Below, piece by piece: positions 10,561-21,452 of a stretch of DNA of 64,000 nucleotides. A program made the position numbers and the translations under genes. Origin of the DNA: Limonium bicolor (lineage: Eukaryota; Streptophyta; Magnoliopsida; Caryophyllales; Plumbaginaceae). The stretch covers positions 35,073,765-35,137,764 of the forward strand of contig CM041780.1 of the NCBI GenBank assembly GCA_023374045.1. Direction: 5' to 3'. Every line of letters starts with the position of its first letter. The first letter of the stretch is position 1. The notes beneath the pieces are model-generated. The model worked only from the letters and a program-made list of their open reading frames with translations. It was not told the origin of the DNA and made no database searches.

Positions 10561-13204
10561 AACTTTATAATATAAGTTTATATACTTAAGTAGGTCATTA
10601 ATACCTATTTATCACTTAGACCATTCGGCCATAATTAATTAGTGACCATATAGTATATAAAAGTGGATTTATATGTCAAAATATAATTACATAAATTCAT
10701 AGGAGTTTTATAACTCATGTAAAAATTATTGTAATTTTTTATAATGATTCTTAGCTCAAAATAGAACATTTTTACCCTTGGTAATTCGGTTTGAATTTGT
10801 ACCTAACATAGATAAATTTTGTGACACAAAAATGTGTCTTAAGGTAAATATTTTCCATATAGGTTATAGATTATATTTTTGGTATATTACCATGTAGTTT
10901 CAGTTTTATCTAACTAGGAGATGTACATATTTTTGTATAATTTTTAGAAGCTTAACAAAGCTTAAAACATAAGGATTAACTTAGTAAACTTACTTCTTAA
11001 CAAAGGTGGTTAAGTGCTTGAACTCTTCTTGGATCTCCAAGTTTTCGCCAAGGTACTCTTGATGCTCCACTTCGGTTATATGCAAGTGGTGAAGGAGTTT
11101 AGGAGTTAGATCTTCAATAAAGATCTTAAGTAGATTTGTAAGTAGTTTTCCAAGGATTTACCTTAAGCTTTTTCTCCTTATAAATTCGGCACACCTAAAT
11201 GGGATGAAGAACAAATTTTCCTTCATGAAAATGAAGAAGAAAGAGTCTTAGAAGAAGTAGAAATCGGTTACACACAAAAATGTGCTTTAAGGATTTTCAA
11301 GCATGAAAACTACCTTAAGATAACCATGAGATGCTCCTTGGATTAATGTTGGTTTAGACAACCTCCTTGGTACATTAGTTGATGCCGAATCCTTGTAGGT
11401 GTGCTAGGAAGAGTTTTGCTTCAAGGCTTGACAAGAAATGCTAGGAAATTACCTTAAAGATGGAGATAGAAGTTAAAACTCCATTAATGGACTTAAGAGC
11501 TTCAAAGGAAGAAGATGAAGGAAGAAGAGAGAGTTAGGAGCCTTACCAATTCGGCCATGTAGTGTGCAAGGGAAAGAATGAAGCTAAACTTACGTAGGAA
11601 TTAAGAGAAGGCAAATTAGAAAAGAATTTTGATTGTTTATTTTAATGTTAATTTGACTAGTCTTTCCCTTTGTTTATTCCTTAGATTATTGGCTCAATAA
11701 ATGCCCATGTTCTATGCATGATTTCGGTCATAATGCAAGACAAGGCAAGGTGGGAACAATTATGGAAGCTAAATGACAAGGTAAGTTAGGTAAGGCTTTA
11801 TTCCTTTGATTTTTCAATGTTAATACTTGTCTTCTTCCTCCCTTGTAGGTGACCCACGAATTGGGGAATTTTTTAGGCCTCTTCAACCGGCTCTAACATG
11901 GCTTAGACAGCATGGAGTTGTCACTTGACATTAAGAAATCAAAAAGGTAAAAGCTAGATCTACTTTTTGCTTTAATTATCTTTGTTTTGTCAAGCTAACA
12001 TGGCTTGTTTCCTGGCAGGATTTCGACATCATGGAGCACACATGAGACTTATATTCTTCTGTCATTAAGTATTATAGCACATGGGAAGGTGAGTCACCAT
12101 GTTCTATGCCTTTTATAAACTTTAAATGCAAATTTTATACTAGTTTTTGGACATAAATAGGCCCCTATAGAGAACCTTGTTTGACACTGCCTTCAACTGA
12201 TTTAGAAGTCATTTTAACCCTATTTAAGATTCTTAATTCGTGCATGTCAAAAACAACAAGGTAATTGCGTAAAATGCGTTTTAGTGACACCCGAAGGTGT
12301 GTTTTTGTGCTCTAAGGAAATTTTGGGAAATAAAATTTTCCTTTATGAGTTCCAGTGTTTATAAACCACTTATTATAGTAATTAAGAAATCCTCCTCAGG
12401 TTTTTGTTGAATATTGAGAGACTAGCTCGGGGTACTCTTTAGAATGATTATTAATGATGTTAGGAACTCTAGGAATGAATTTTATAGGAGTTCGTGCCGC
12501 CTCGGCACCTCTCCGGACTTTTCGTGCTTTAAGGGTTGTGCGTGAGCACTCCCGAGCATTTTGCGTTTTTGACTGAATATAGCCTAGGGAATATGTTTAT
12601 ATATTCATATAATGAGTGTATGACCATTTGTTTTGAGTTTTAGAAGGTCATACAAGGTCATGCTTAATCGCATGTTTTTCTAAGGCGTTTTACGACGAGC
12701 GTTCTTCTTGTCAAGATGTTTAGTGCGCATCTTTGACCTTTGATGAGTTATTATATCTTCATAATATATATGATAGGTGTAACATAAGTTGTTACATTTA
12801 TCTCAGTGTGTATTTCAATTTATTGTAGCATTTATAGATGCTTAGGCATTCGTAAAGTATTTACGTTGCTTGTTTGTATACAAGTTGGTATTGTTCTTTT
12901 CTTGTTGACGCTCATTCTATCGAGCTAGTTATGCAAGATGTTTAATCCTTGTTAATAATCGTACATGAACGTTCGTACAAGTACGTTAATACTTTTAGTA
13001 ACATTACGCCCGTTAGCGTTTACGGTAAAACGACTGTTTTTCGTGACGTTCGCATGCGTGAGTTTGCATGCGCACGTGTAATTATATTAATTCACGTAAC
13101 GTTTGCATGTATAAATTAGCATGCGTAACTAAAATGATCTGTTTCTAGATCAATTCTCCATTATTTAATAATAACCAAGTATTAATTAGATTCGGGGTAT
13201 TTCA

Positions 13205-13914
13205 ATCCCCTGTCCCAAAAGGGACGTGGAAGACAGTGAGGGGCTGTATATATCCCTTGTCCTAAAAGGACGTACTTGGCGGTGGGGGCCATCTCTCCCA
13301 GTTGAATTATCCGTTCTTGAGTTATTGGTTCTTGGATCTATCTTTTCATTCCTAGTCCTTTGTGACTATCTGAGTCTTTCTACTCCTAACGGGAATTGGG
13401 TTTAACTAAGGCAATGGATGTTCACTAACATATGATGTGGTTGTGTTTCACTAACTATACTTTTCTGTTATTAACCTTCATTCTTATCTTGTTATTTTGA
13501 TTGTGTGATTTGTGGAATGCCTTGTTCCTCCGAGTGGTTTAAGTGATTATTTTTCTGCTGTTAATTGTTTAAGAGTTGTATTATAAGTTTGTTTTTGGAG
13601 GATCGTACCAGTTCCATTCCAGGGAACTGACCCACCCCCCCTTGGGGTGGGCTGCTTGGTTTTATCTTACAGGTACGAGTTATTTTACAGGTGACCACGA
13701 AGAGAACGAGTGACTGGGATGAGATTAGGTTTTGAGAGTTTATGTGTTTTTATTGCTGTTTTACTTTTGTTAAGTTTTCTCGAGGTTCAGGCCGTGAAAG
13801 TTTAATCATTAAGTTGTGTTTGGTGAGGTTTGGTACCGGGTGTTTGGAACCCGATGATCTGTACGCCTTTAGTATTTTATTTCCGCTATAAATATGTTAA
13901 ATAGGGGCGTTACA
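13205..13914 (+). mobile_element. 3' remnant of the left LTR of element A
   Basis: Matches the last ~710 bp of the LTRs at 24539-28802 and 48313-52599. It begins inside their 45 bp repeat array (atcccctgtcccaaaag) because family C is inserted there, and ends GGGGCGTTACA at 13914. The hairpin CAGTTCC/GGAACTG lies at 13609-13629, followed by a CCCACCCC/GGGGTGGG stem and CAGGTACGAG. The first ~3.5 kb of this LTR must lie left of the nested insertions. Confidence 0.9.
13609..13679 (+). promoter_or_regulatory. Hairpin module, LTR of element A
   Basis: Two consecutive hairpins: CAGTTCC/GGAACTG with a 7 base loop (13609-13629) and CCCACCCC/GGGGTGGG (about 13631-13651). A T-rich stretch and CAGGTACGAG (13670-13679) follow. 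Equivalent copies are at 28498-28565 and about 52295-52365. The upstream TAGC-loop hairpin of the other families is not visible here. Confidence 0.55.
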
Positions 13915-13919
13915 AAAAT

Positions 13920-13931
13920 TGGTATCAGAGT
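13920..13931 (+). other. Primer-binding site of element A
   Basis: TGGTATCAGAGT, five bases after the LTR end. It is complementary to the 3' end of initiator tRNA-Met except the last base (C to T against the sites at 28808, 35589 and 61408). This is where minus-strand DNA synthesis starts. Confidence 0.9.
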
Positions 13932-14177
13932 GTAGTTACGCTCTGAACCCGAGAAAACTAGCCGAGTGAAATACTTAGATTATAGGTGCACTTAAAACTG
14001 GGGAACTGGGGTAGAATTGGGAAGTGAGAATTCCAGAAAGGCGCGTGACCCTACCCCATACTTACTTCATGTACATACGAACCATCCTTAGGACGTTATA
14101 AATATTTCATATATTGCTACATTGATAGTTAGACTTTACAATACGCCTTCTGAGTAACAACCCGTCATACCAGCTAG

Positions 14178-15518
14178 ATGTCTCATAGAGGAGGAGCTGG
14201 TCCCTCAGGAGGCTATGGACCCGACGCTGTCACCCCGGAGGTCATAGCGCAGATTGTGACAGCTGCATTGGCCCAGCAGCAGGCTCAGATCCCACAACCA
14301 CCCGCCACCCACCGAATGGTCCCCGGGAGTTCAACTGGCTGAAGGCGGTTAACGACCTTCGTCCTCCCATCTATGAAGGCCAACCAGAACCGAAGACTTT
14401 AGAGAAATACATAGACGAGATGCAGAAGGCCTTCACCTCTCTGCATGTTCCAGTGAATCGCCAGGTGGACATAGCGGCCTACTTTCTTCAGGGACCCGCG
14501 CATCGATGGTGGCAGACTGCTAGAGCCGAGCTGACGGCCCAGGCGAACTTTGACTTCTAGGCATTTCTAGTGGCCTTGAGAGCTAAATTCTATCCGTTCT
14601 ATCTATAGAAGAGGATGAGGAGTGAGTTCGAGCAGCTGAAGCAAGGGAGTCTCTCTGTTGCTGAGTATTACAATAAGTTCGTGGAGCTACTTGCTGTTAT
14701 TGGAGAGGGAGCTTATGCCCCAAGATATTTGGTGGACAAATTCCATACCGGCTTGAACTTCAAGATCATGACTATGATCGGTTCCACCAGAGGGATGACC
14801 CTACAGGTATGGAATATGATTTAAATTTCTGGTACGCAAAGGTTTCTCCACTAACATATATTGTCACCACAGGAGTTAGCGGATGATGCGAATGACTGTG
14901 AGACCACCACTGCCTACCAGGACTCTGTGCTAGGCAAGAGGAAGGGGGATGAAGAAAGAGAAAATAGAGAAAACATTTCCCAGAACTACGAGAGGAAGGG
15001 AAAGTTCTACAAGGGTAGGAATGAGAAGGCCATGGTCCCCTCATACACTAATGCTGAGCCACTCCGCTCCCAGCCATTTAAGGGTGAGATAAATTAGAAA
15101 CTCCAAAGTGGTTACATTTTATTATCCCAATTACTAACCTTGAAACTGAAACAGGGAACCAACTTGCGAGAAAGTTCTTCTGCAAGTGGTGCCAGAAGGA
15201 CCACCCGGGCAAGGATTGTAAGGGCAACCTGGTGGACTGCCACCACTGCGGTAGGAAGGGGCACAGATCGTTCGAATGCTTCCTGAACCCAGATTCGAGG
15301 AACTACAAGCCACTCACCGGAACCCTGCTAGAGCCCCAGTTGCTACTACTACTGGAGGAGGTCGAGGTGGAACAGGAGGTGCTGGACCATCTACTAGTCG
15401 CCCTGCCCAGAGTCATCCACAGAGGCCGGGACAGAACTACCCCCAGAGGCCGGGCAAGGCACCAGTCCTTAACATGGGGACCGCATCGAGGCAGCAAGTG
15501 ATGACCCGAGTTCACCTG
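14178..15518 (+). pseudogene. Gag of element A, three exons, broken
   Basis: Gag forms the particle and binds the RNA. The start ATG at 14178 gives a glycine/arginine-rich N-terminus, then a Q/P-rich stretch and a retrotransposon gag domain (NDLRPPIYEG, RWWQTARAEL, EYYNKFVEL, MTMIGSTRGMTLQ). Introns can be read: 14807-14872 (66 bp, GTATGG...CCACAG, phase 0) and 15084-15154 (71 bp, GTGAGA...AACAG, phase 1). Splicing joins the gag domain to a charged linker (14873-15083) and then to an exon with two zinc knuckles, CKWCQKDHPGKDC and CHHCGRKGHRSFEC. Exon 3 continues Gly/Pro-rich to a phase-1 donor at 15518/15519. Damage: a frameshift near 14310, stops at TTC-TAG (about 14560) and TAG (about 14608), and a frameshift near 15320. 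Both TAG codons look like CAG-to-TAG changes. Confidence 0.85.
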
Positions 15519-15695
15519 GTGAGGACTATTTTCCTCATGAAGAGGCTTAGACCCTTATTTCTTTACATTCAGTTGTCTAGTTTTTCGTTGTCAATAAAAG
15601 GGATGAACTATAAACCCTTCATTTTGTTTCGTTTCGAACCTTTCATTTCCAGTTGTGAACCTTGACTTATTTATTTTATGGCAATTGTTCTTCAG
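15519..15695 (+). other. Intron between gag exon 3 and the AlkB exon (177 bp)
   Basis: Starts GTGAGG and ends TTCTTCAG, AT-rich with a pyrimidine-rich 3' end. Removing it joins phase 1 to phase 1 (G|CT TTC). The acceptor side is supported by element D, where TAG|GAACTTTCC stands at the same point, also in phase 1. The same donor could instead pair with the acceptor at 16506 (988 bp), skipping AlkB. Confidence 0.65.
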
Positions 15696-16411
15696 CTTTC
15701 GATATTTGCTTTCCTATTTTGCCCTATACCACACCCAACATCCCTTTTGAAGCCAAACCACACCCACCAGAGAAGTGTGAGTCTTGAGACCCGGGATGAT
15801 CTTACTACGAGAGTACCTGACCCCAGCAGTCCAGTATGCATTGATCCTCAAGATCAGGGAGTTAGGTGTGAAGGAAGGAAATTTTTACACCCCTACCTTC
15901 AAAAATGGTTCAACCATGAAGGTGAAGATCATATGCATAGGTAAGAAGTGGAACCACACCACCAAGAGCTATGAAGAAGTAGAGGTGCCACCAATCCCGG
16001 AGGAACTGCAGACAGACCATTTAGAGCTGCAGTTAAGGCAGCACAAGAATTGGAGGATGAGCCCGTTCTAGACCTAACCTCAGACGTCTGCATCATCAAT
16101 TTTTATGGAAAAGAAGGTAAGCTAGGGTTGCATCAAGATAAGGATGAATCCCTAGAATCCATCACCAAAGGAGTTCCAGTAGTGTCCATATCACTTGGGG
16201 ACGACGCGGAGTTCCTCTTTGGTGATCAAAGGAGACGGACCTTGCTACCAAGATCCTTCTGAAGTCGGGTGATGTACTGATCTTTGGTGGGGCAGCTAGA
16301 CTCATCTACCATGGGGTGAAGAGAATCAAGCCCAACACAGCCCCCACACCCATTATTAACCAGACTCATTTGAAACCGGGCCGTCTGAACTTAACCTTTA
16401 GACAGACCTAG
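15696..16411 (+). pseudogene. AlkB-type 2OG/Fe(II) dioxygenase exon in element A
   Basis: AlkB-family enzymes remove alkyl groups (for example methyl) from nucleic-acid bases using 2-oxoglutarate and iron. This exon has the family core in order: LREYLTP; FYTPTFKNG; NFYGKEGKLGLHQDKDE with the iron-binding H-x-D (16131-16139); VSISLGDDAEFLFG; LKSGDVLIFGG; LIYHGVKRI with the distal iron histidine (16310-16312); and RLNLTFRQ with both 2OG-binding arginines. It resembles plant ALKBH1-like proteins more than the viral AlkB domains of flexiviruses, judged by motif style from memory. It lies after the zinc knuckles and before the protease and ends in TAG (16409-16411). Three frameshifts break it: just upstream of the ATG at about 15796 (shared with B), near 16015, and near 16233. 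No catalytic residue is lost. This is very probably host-gene capture by the retroelement. Confidence 0.85.
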
Positions 16412-16465
16412 CCTTGTACTTTACAGTTTCAGCATTGTAAATTTTAAGTTGCTCATGAAGCTTTC

Positions 16466-16471
16466 AATAAG
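16466..16471 (+). terminator. Poly(A)-like signal after the AlkB stop, element A
   Basis: AATAAG, 55 nt past the AlkB stop, in the context tttcaataagaatgg. Element B has the same at 31094-31099, and element D has a canonical AATAAA 69 nt past its AlkB stop. This is consistent with an alternative terminal exon that is polyadenylated before pol. Confidence 0.45.
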
Positions 16472-16506
16472 AATGGAAATTCTAAGAATTTATTACTTCA
16501 TTATAG

Positions 16507-18772
16507 GGGTCGGAAACTCAGGGATCAAGTTGAATGTGTTGAACCAGGCTCAAGCAAAGAGAAATGGAATGGTCATCACAGGTATAAACATAAACCCTGA
16601 GTAATTACCTTGGAACGTTTACCAGAATCTTAAAAGTCTATCCTATAATTTCAGGCACGTTCCTAGTTAATGGACTGGAGGCCACAGTCCTGTTTGATTC
16701 CGGTGCCTCCCACTCCTTCATATCACAAGCGTTTCATGCTAAGATCAATGCTCCCACAGAGGATATCCGTGACTGCTCAGTCTTACTGCCTTCCAGAGAG
16801 CGGATCAAATGCAGTAAACAGTGCAAGAATCTGAGCATGCACATCAAGGGAGCAGACTTTCTTCTCGATGCCATTGTCTTCCCTGGCATGGGATTTGACA
16901 TAATTGTGGGCATGGACACGCTACAGCGGTACAGAGGTAGACTACACTGCGCAGAGCATCGTCTCCTCTTGAAGTCAACCGCAGGGATCACAGTATCATA
17001 CCGAATGCAGCCCAAGCAGCCGATTGTGAAGGTTGTATCGGCATTATCCCTGATGAAGAAAGTGTCCAAGGGCGTGACTGCCTACTACTGTTATGCCCAG
17101 GATCTGAGGACGGATCTGAAGTTCAGGAGCGACGTTCCTATTGTGTCGGAGTACCTTGATGTTTTTCCAGAGGAGCTACCTGGACTACCACCGCTGAGAG
17201 AGGTTGAATTCAACATCGACCTCGTACCTGGCACGGGACCGATTGCTAAAGCTCCCTACCGGATGGGCCCTGCAGAGATGGTCGAGTTGAAGAAGCAGTT
17301 GCAGGAACTACTAGATAAGGGTTTCATCAGACCCAGTTTCTCACCTTGGGGCGCTCCTGTGCTGTTCGTCAAGAAGAAGGACGGAAGCATGAGACTGTGT
17401 ATAGACTACAGAGAGCTGAAAAATGTCACGATAAAAAACAAGTACCCACTGCCCAGGATCGATGACTTGTTCGACCAGCTAAGGGGAGCAAAGGTGTTCT
17501 CTAAGATTGATCTGCGTTCCGGATATCACCAGATAGCTGTAGCTGAGCCAGACATAGAGAAGACAGCCTTCCGGACCAGATACGACCACTACGAGTTCAC
17601 AGTGATGCCGTTTGGACTGACCAATGCACCGGCGAGATTTATGGATTTGATGCAGAGAGTCTTCCAAGCCCAGCTAGATAAGTCGGTAGTCGTGTTCATA
17701 GACGACATTCTAGTCTTCTCCAAGAGCAAAGAGGAACATGAGCAGCATTTGAGGACAGTCTTGGACACACTGAGGGAGAAACAATTGTATGCCAAATTCA
17801 GCAAGTGTGAATTCTAGCTGGACAAGGTGTCATTTCTTGGACACGTGATCTCAGCTGAGGGAGTTTCTGTAGACCCATCTAAGATCGAGGCAGTGAAGAG
17901 CTGGCATAGACCTCGCACTGTGACCGAGGTTAGGAGTTTCCTTGGGTTGGCTGGCTACTATAGACGCTTTGTGAAGGACTTCTCCAGGCTAGCCAAGCCC
18001 TTGACCTCTCTGATGAAGAAGGACAGCCCGTTTGTGTGGACAGAGGCTTGTGAGGTCTCCTTCCAGGCGCTGAAGGACGCCTTGACCATAGCTCCAGTAT
18101 TGATTATCCCAGAGGGGAACGAGGGGTACGAGGTATATTGCGATGCTTCAGGCAGAGGGATTGGTGGGGTACTGATGCAGCATGTCCGAGTAGTAGCGTA
18201 TGCTTCTAGACAGCTGAAGAAGCACGAAGAGAATTACCCCACACACGACCTTGAGCTCCTCGCCATAGTCTTCGCCTTGAAGATCTGGCGACATTACTTG
18301 TATGGAGCCACAATTCAGATTATGACAGACCATAAGAGTCTGAAGTACATCTAGACTCATAAGGAGCTGAATTTGAGACAACGAAGATGGGTTGAGCTTC
18401 TGGCTGATTATGATATCAACCTTCAGTACACGGAAGGTAAAGGGAATGTCGTGGCAGACGCTTTGAGCAGGACAGTATACTCACTCCTAGCTTAGACAGA
18501 GACGGCCACGATAGCTGAGGAGATTTACGCAGCCCAGGATAGTGACGTATATCTGCAGGGCATCAGACAAAAGTTAGCAGACGGGTTGACTGACGGTTTG
18601 AAGTATGACTACGAGCTGGACAGCGAGGGACACCTTCGAGTCAGAGGCAGACTCTGCGTTCCTCAGGATGCGATGGAACTTCAGACCAGGATTCTTTCAG
18701 AGGCTCATTCCTCGACATTATCAGTACACCCTGGAGCCACCAAGATGTACAAGGACTTGAAGCAATTATTCT
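16507..18772 (+). pseudogene. Protease, RT, RNase H and integrase N-terminus of element A
   Basis: A short exon at 16507-16581 (VGNSGIKLN...MVITG) follows acceptor ATTATAG. A 73 bp intron (16582-16654, GTATAA...TTTCAG, phase 1) joins it to the main frame, which is open to 17817. Domains: aspartic protease with DSGAS (about 16697); RT from about 17230 ([24 protein letters not shown], catalytic FIDDI near 17697); RNase H ([13 protein letters not shown] near 18139, [24 protein letters not shown]). Then comes the start of integrase up to the solo-LTR insertion at 18772. Stops: TAG 17815-17817 and TAG 18352-18354, both from tryptophan TGG by comparison with conserved context or B, and TAG 18493-18495. 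The first and third are also in B. Reverse transcription and integration functions are lost. Confidence 0.9.
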
Positions 18773-21122
18773 TGAAATACCCCAAACTTAGATATGGTGT
18801 TTAAATGATAAACTAAGTTATAAGGAGGCTAAATAATGCCTTAGAAACATTAAGAAACATTTCTAATCAAAGAAAACATAAGGAAACACCAAAAGCAGTT
18901 TAAGCAAAAACGTGCTCTAAGCTTGGAGAGACTTGGGTGAGTACCCAAATATTGTTCTAAGACCTTAGTAATATCCTAATGGTCATTTTAAATCAATTAC
19001 CAAAGAAAACCAAGCTTGAAAACAAGTTAAAACACAAAATGTGCTTTAAGGAGTCTTAAAGCACATTTTTGAAAAATTGTCTTGTAAATGGGTTTTGAGT
19101 GGCTAAATGTCCATCATTACTCTTTAATTAACATGTGTACTAATTAGTATCACATTAGGAAGTCTAAATCAATGGGAAATCAAAATTTCACAACAATGTG
19201 CCTTGTTTTATGAATAGTAATTTAATTAAGCTAGTTTATAACATAAGTCAATATAAGTGAGATATTTGGTCAACAAAGACTTAAGTACCCCTTGTTACTT
19301 AATGGGGGCCGGTTTTTACAAGGTGAGTCACAACCTTTATTAGTTATTAAGTAAACAAATAATCATAAAGCAAAACTACTATTTACTTTACAAGATAAAT
19401 ATCTTACCTTTAATCACCTCTCTCCTCATCTCTTCATTCTCTCTTGTTCCCAATGTTTTGAGTTGCTCTCTCCCTTCTCCATTGACGTGAAGAACAACCC
19501 CATGCCAGCTTCAACTTCCTTTGTACACTACTTACTCATTTTAGCTCCAAAACCAAAATAAATTACATATTCTTCTTAGTTAGCTCAAGCTCTCTCTTTA
19601 TATCTTTTCAAAACTTCAAGAGCATTGATTTGGTGCCAAGCCAAACCACCATTAGAGGAGGAAACTCAAGTTTGGAGACTCCATAGGCTTCTCCATTCTC
19701 TTAAGTTAAAGAAAGTGTAAGAAAATCTAGGTTTCCATCACTTTTTCTTTATGACCGAAAATACATGCTCATGAGGCTTCATTTAATGCCTTGTTCTAGC
19801 TTGTTTTCTACTCTTCAAAGGATAGAGGAGGTCCTTCTTGCTTCATATCCAAGCTTGTCTTGAGAAACCAAGGTAAAACAATCACCTTAATACCTTAAAG
19901 CACATTTTTAACCTAGGGTTTGTTCCTTAGGGTTAATGTATTATCTAGTACTCATCGGAGTCATTGGATATTGGTTAGAACATTGGCAAGGAAAGTTTAA
20001 GTGGTACCGAGATTGGGCAAGAAAAACCTAAGGAAGAAAGTTTGTAAAGCTTGGGAAAGAACAAGGTAAATTACTTACCTTAAGGTGTTTTATTGTTTAA
20101 GGGAATGGGATTCAGATATGTGATGAGCTTAGTGTAGAGTTTACATTGGGGAAAAGGGGTTATAAAACCTAGGAGAAAGAACAATGACTATACTTGTGAA
20201 TTTGTGATTAAGGAGCCAATGAGAAAAGAGATAGTCAAACAATGTTGAGATGAATTACAAGAAGCATTTCATTTCAATGGGAGCCTTGTTGTGTGTATTC
20301 GCAGGTTAAAGGCAATATATGTGGAAATTTAGTGGTTAAGATTATTGTCATTTAAGGGCCTAAGTGCCAAGCATTTAAGTTTATACACTATGTAATGATG
20401 TGGTGTAGTTTTGGTGTAAATTGTGTGTTAAGGTGTTGTGATGAGAAGTTGAGTGATATTGGTTGTTTGATGGAGAAAAACCAAGTGTTAGGATGTAACT
20501 ATATACTAGAGAACCCATGGAAAATTTAGAGGAGAACCTAAGTGTTTGAGATTTTCTAAGGAGATTTCATGATTAAGGAAGTACTAGGAAGTTCTAGAGG
20601 TTGTCTTGATGAAGAAGGGTGGGATTAAGGTGTTTAAATGGCTTATAATGACTTAGGCATCACTAAGAAGGATTTGGGAATCAAAATAATGTACTTGGGT
20701 ATTTAGGACTTAGGTAAATGTTGATAAAAAGCTAGGAAACTTTAGTAAGTTGATGTAAAAGAGCATAAAACTTTTAGATGGTTTAGGTAGAAACTAGAGT
20801 TTAGAATTTAAGGAAGGCTTGGAAAATGTATAGGGGTGGAAAGTAGTGTATATGGTGTGGTCAAGTTATTAAGGAGGGAATCTTTGGTTAGTAGAAGTTC
20901 TAGGAGAAAGGTATGTTGAAAATGTAGTAAAGAAATAAGTGTTAAGTGTTGGTAGTTGTTATAAGAATTGAGTAAAGGGTTGGAATGATCTTTGGAGGTT
21001 GTTTTATTGAGTTTGGAGGGTGCTCTAAGATGGGTTTAAGGGTCTAAAAGATGTTAGAACACATTGGAAGGTTTGAGGAAAAGTTTAGTGAAATTTGACA
21101 ATGTTTGGGCATGTTCTGGTGG

Positions 21123-21452
21123 CGTCCGACCCAGGGTCCGACCCAAGTTTGGGTCGGACGGCCTCTGTTAGACGCCAGTGAATGGTTCTGGAACGGTCCG
21201 ACCCAGAGGATATGGGTCGGACATGGGTCGGACGGGTGTGTTTAAAGGACGATTAAATTTCTGGAATGGTCCGACCCAGTTGGTTGGGTCGGACATGGGT
21301 CGGACAGATGAGGTTTAGAAGACGGAAAATTTCTGGAATGGTCCGACCTAGTTGGTTGGGTCGGACGTGGGTCGGACAAGTGGAGTTTTTCAAACCCGAA
21401 AGTCACTAGAAGCGTCTGACCCAGTTGGTGGGTCGGACGGTGGGTCGGACGG
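21123..21452 (+). repeat. Array of five GC-rich hairpin units in the family E LTR
   Basis: Each ~60-70 bp unit contains GGTCCGACCCA paired with TGGGTCGGAC, usually with a second TGGGTCGGAC copy directly after. Spacers (gtttaaaggacgat, aatttctggaat) are less conserved than stems. It lies at 56-64 percent of the LTR. Arrays with a different stem sequence occupy the middle of the LARD and family D LTRs. Confidence 0.85.

Larger units (their letters stand above)
7477..13204 (-). mobile_element. Complete 5.7 kb family C gypsy LTR
   Basis: On the minus strand the LTR begins TGAAATACCCCGAATCT at 13204 and ends GGGGTGTTACA at 7477, directly before a tRNA-Met primer site. At about 5.73 kb it is unusually long. 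Its 3' third resembles the solo LTR at 18773-22937 (for example GACGGTGAACGGTA and CGGCTGTGTGCTATCTGTT on the minus strand near 8810-8750), while its 5' half is different, so it is a separate family of the same lineage. It is AT-rich over 8900-11000 and has leader-like purine/pyrimidine stretches at 11000-11900. It carries a three-unit repeat and the hairpin chain listed separately. No protein reading frame. It interrupts the left LTR of element A at 13204/13205. Confidence 0.8.

Noticed and set aside
15696..16411. AlkB as part of an integrated plant RNA virus
   Set aside because: No viral replicase or coat sequence nearby; it sits in frame phase between gypsy Gag and protease in three copies and looks ALKBH1-like.
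16734..17069. Minus-strand frame opposite protease (also 44567-44998)
   Set aside because: Shadow of the conserved protease frame on the other strand; appears in both copies only because the sense strand is conserved.
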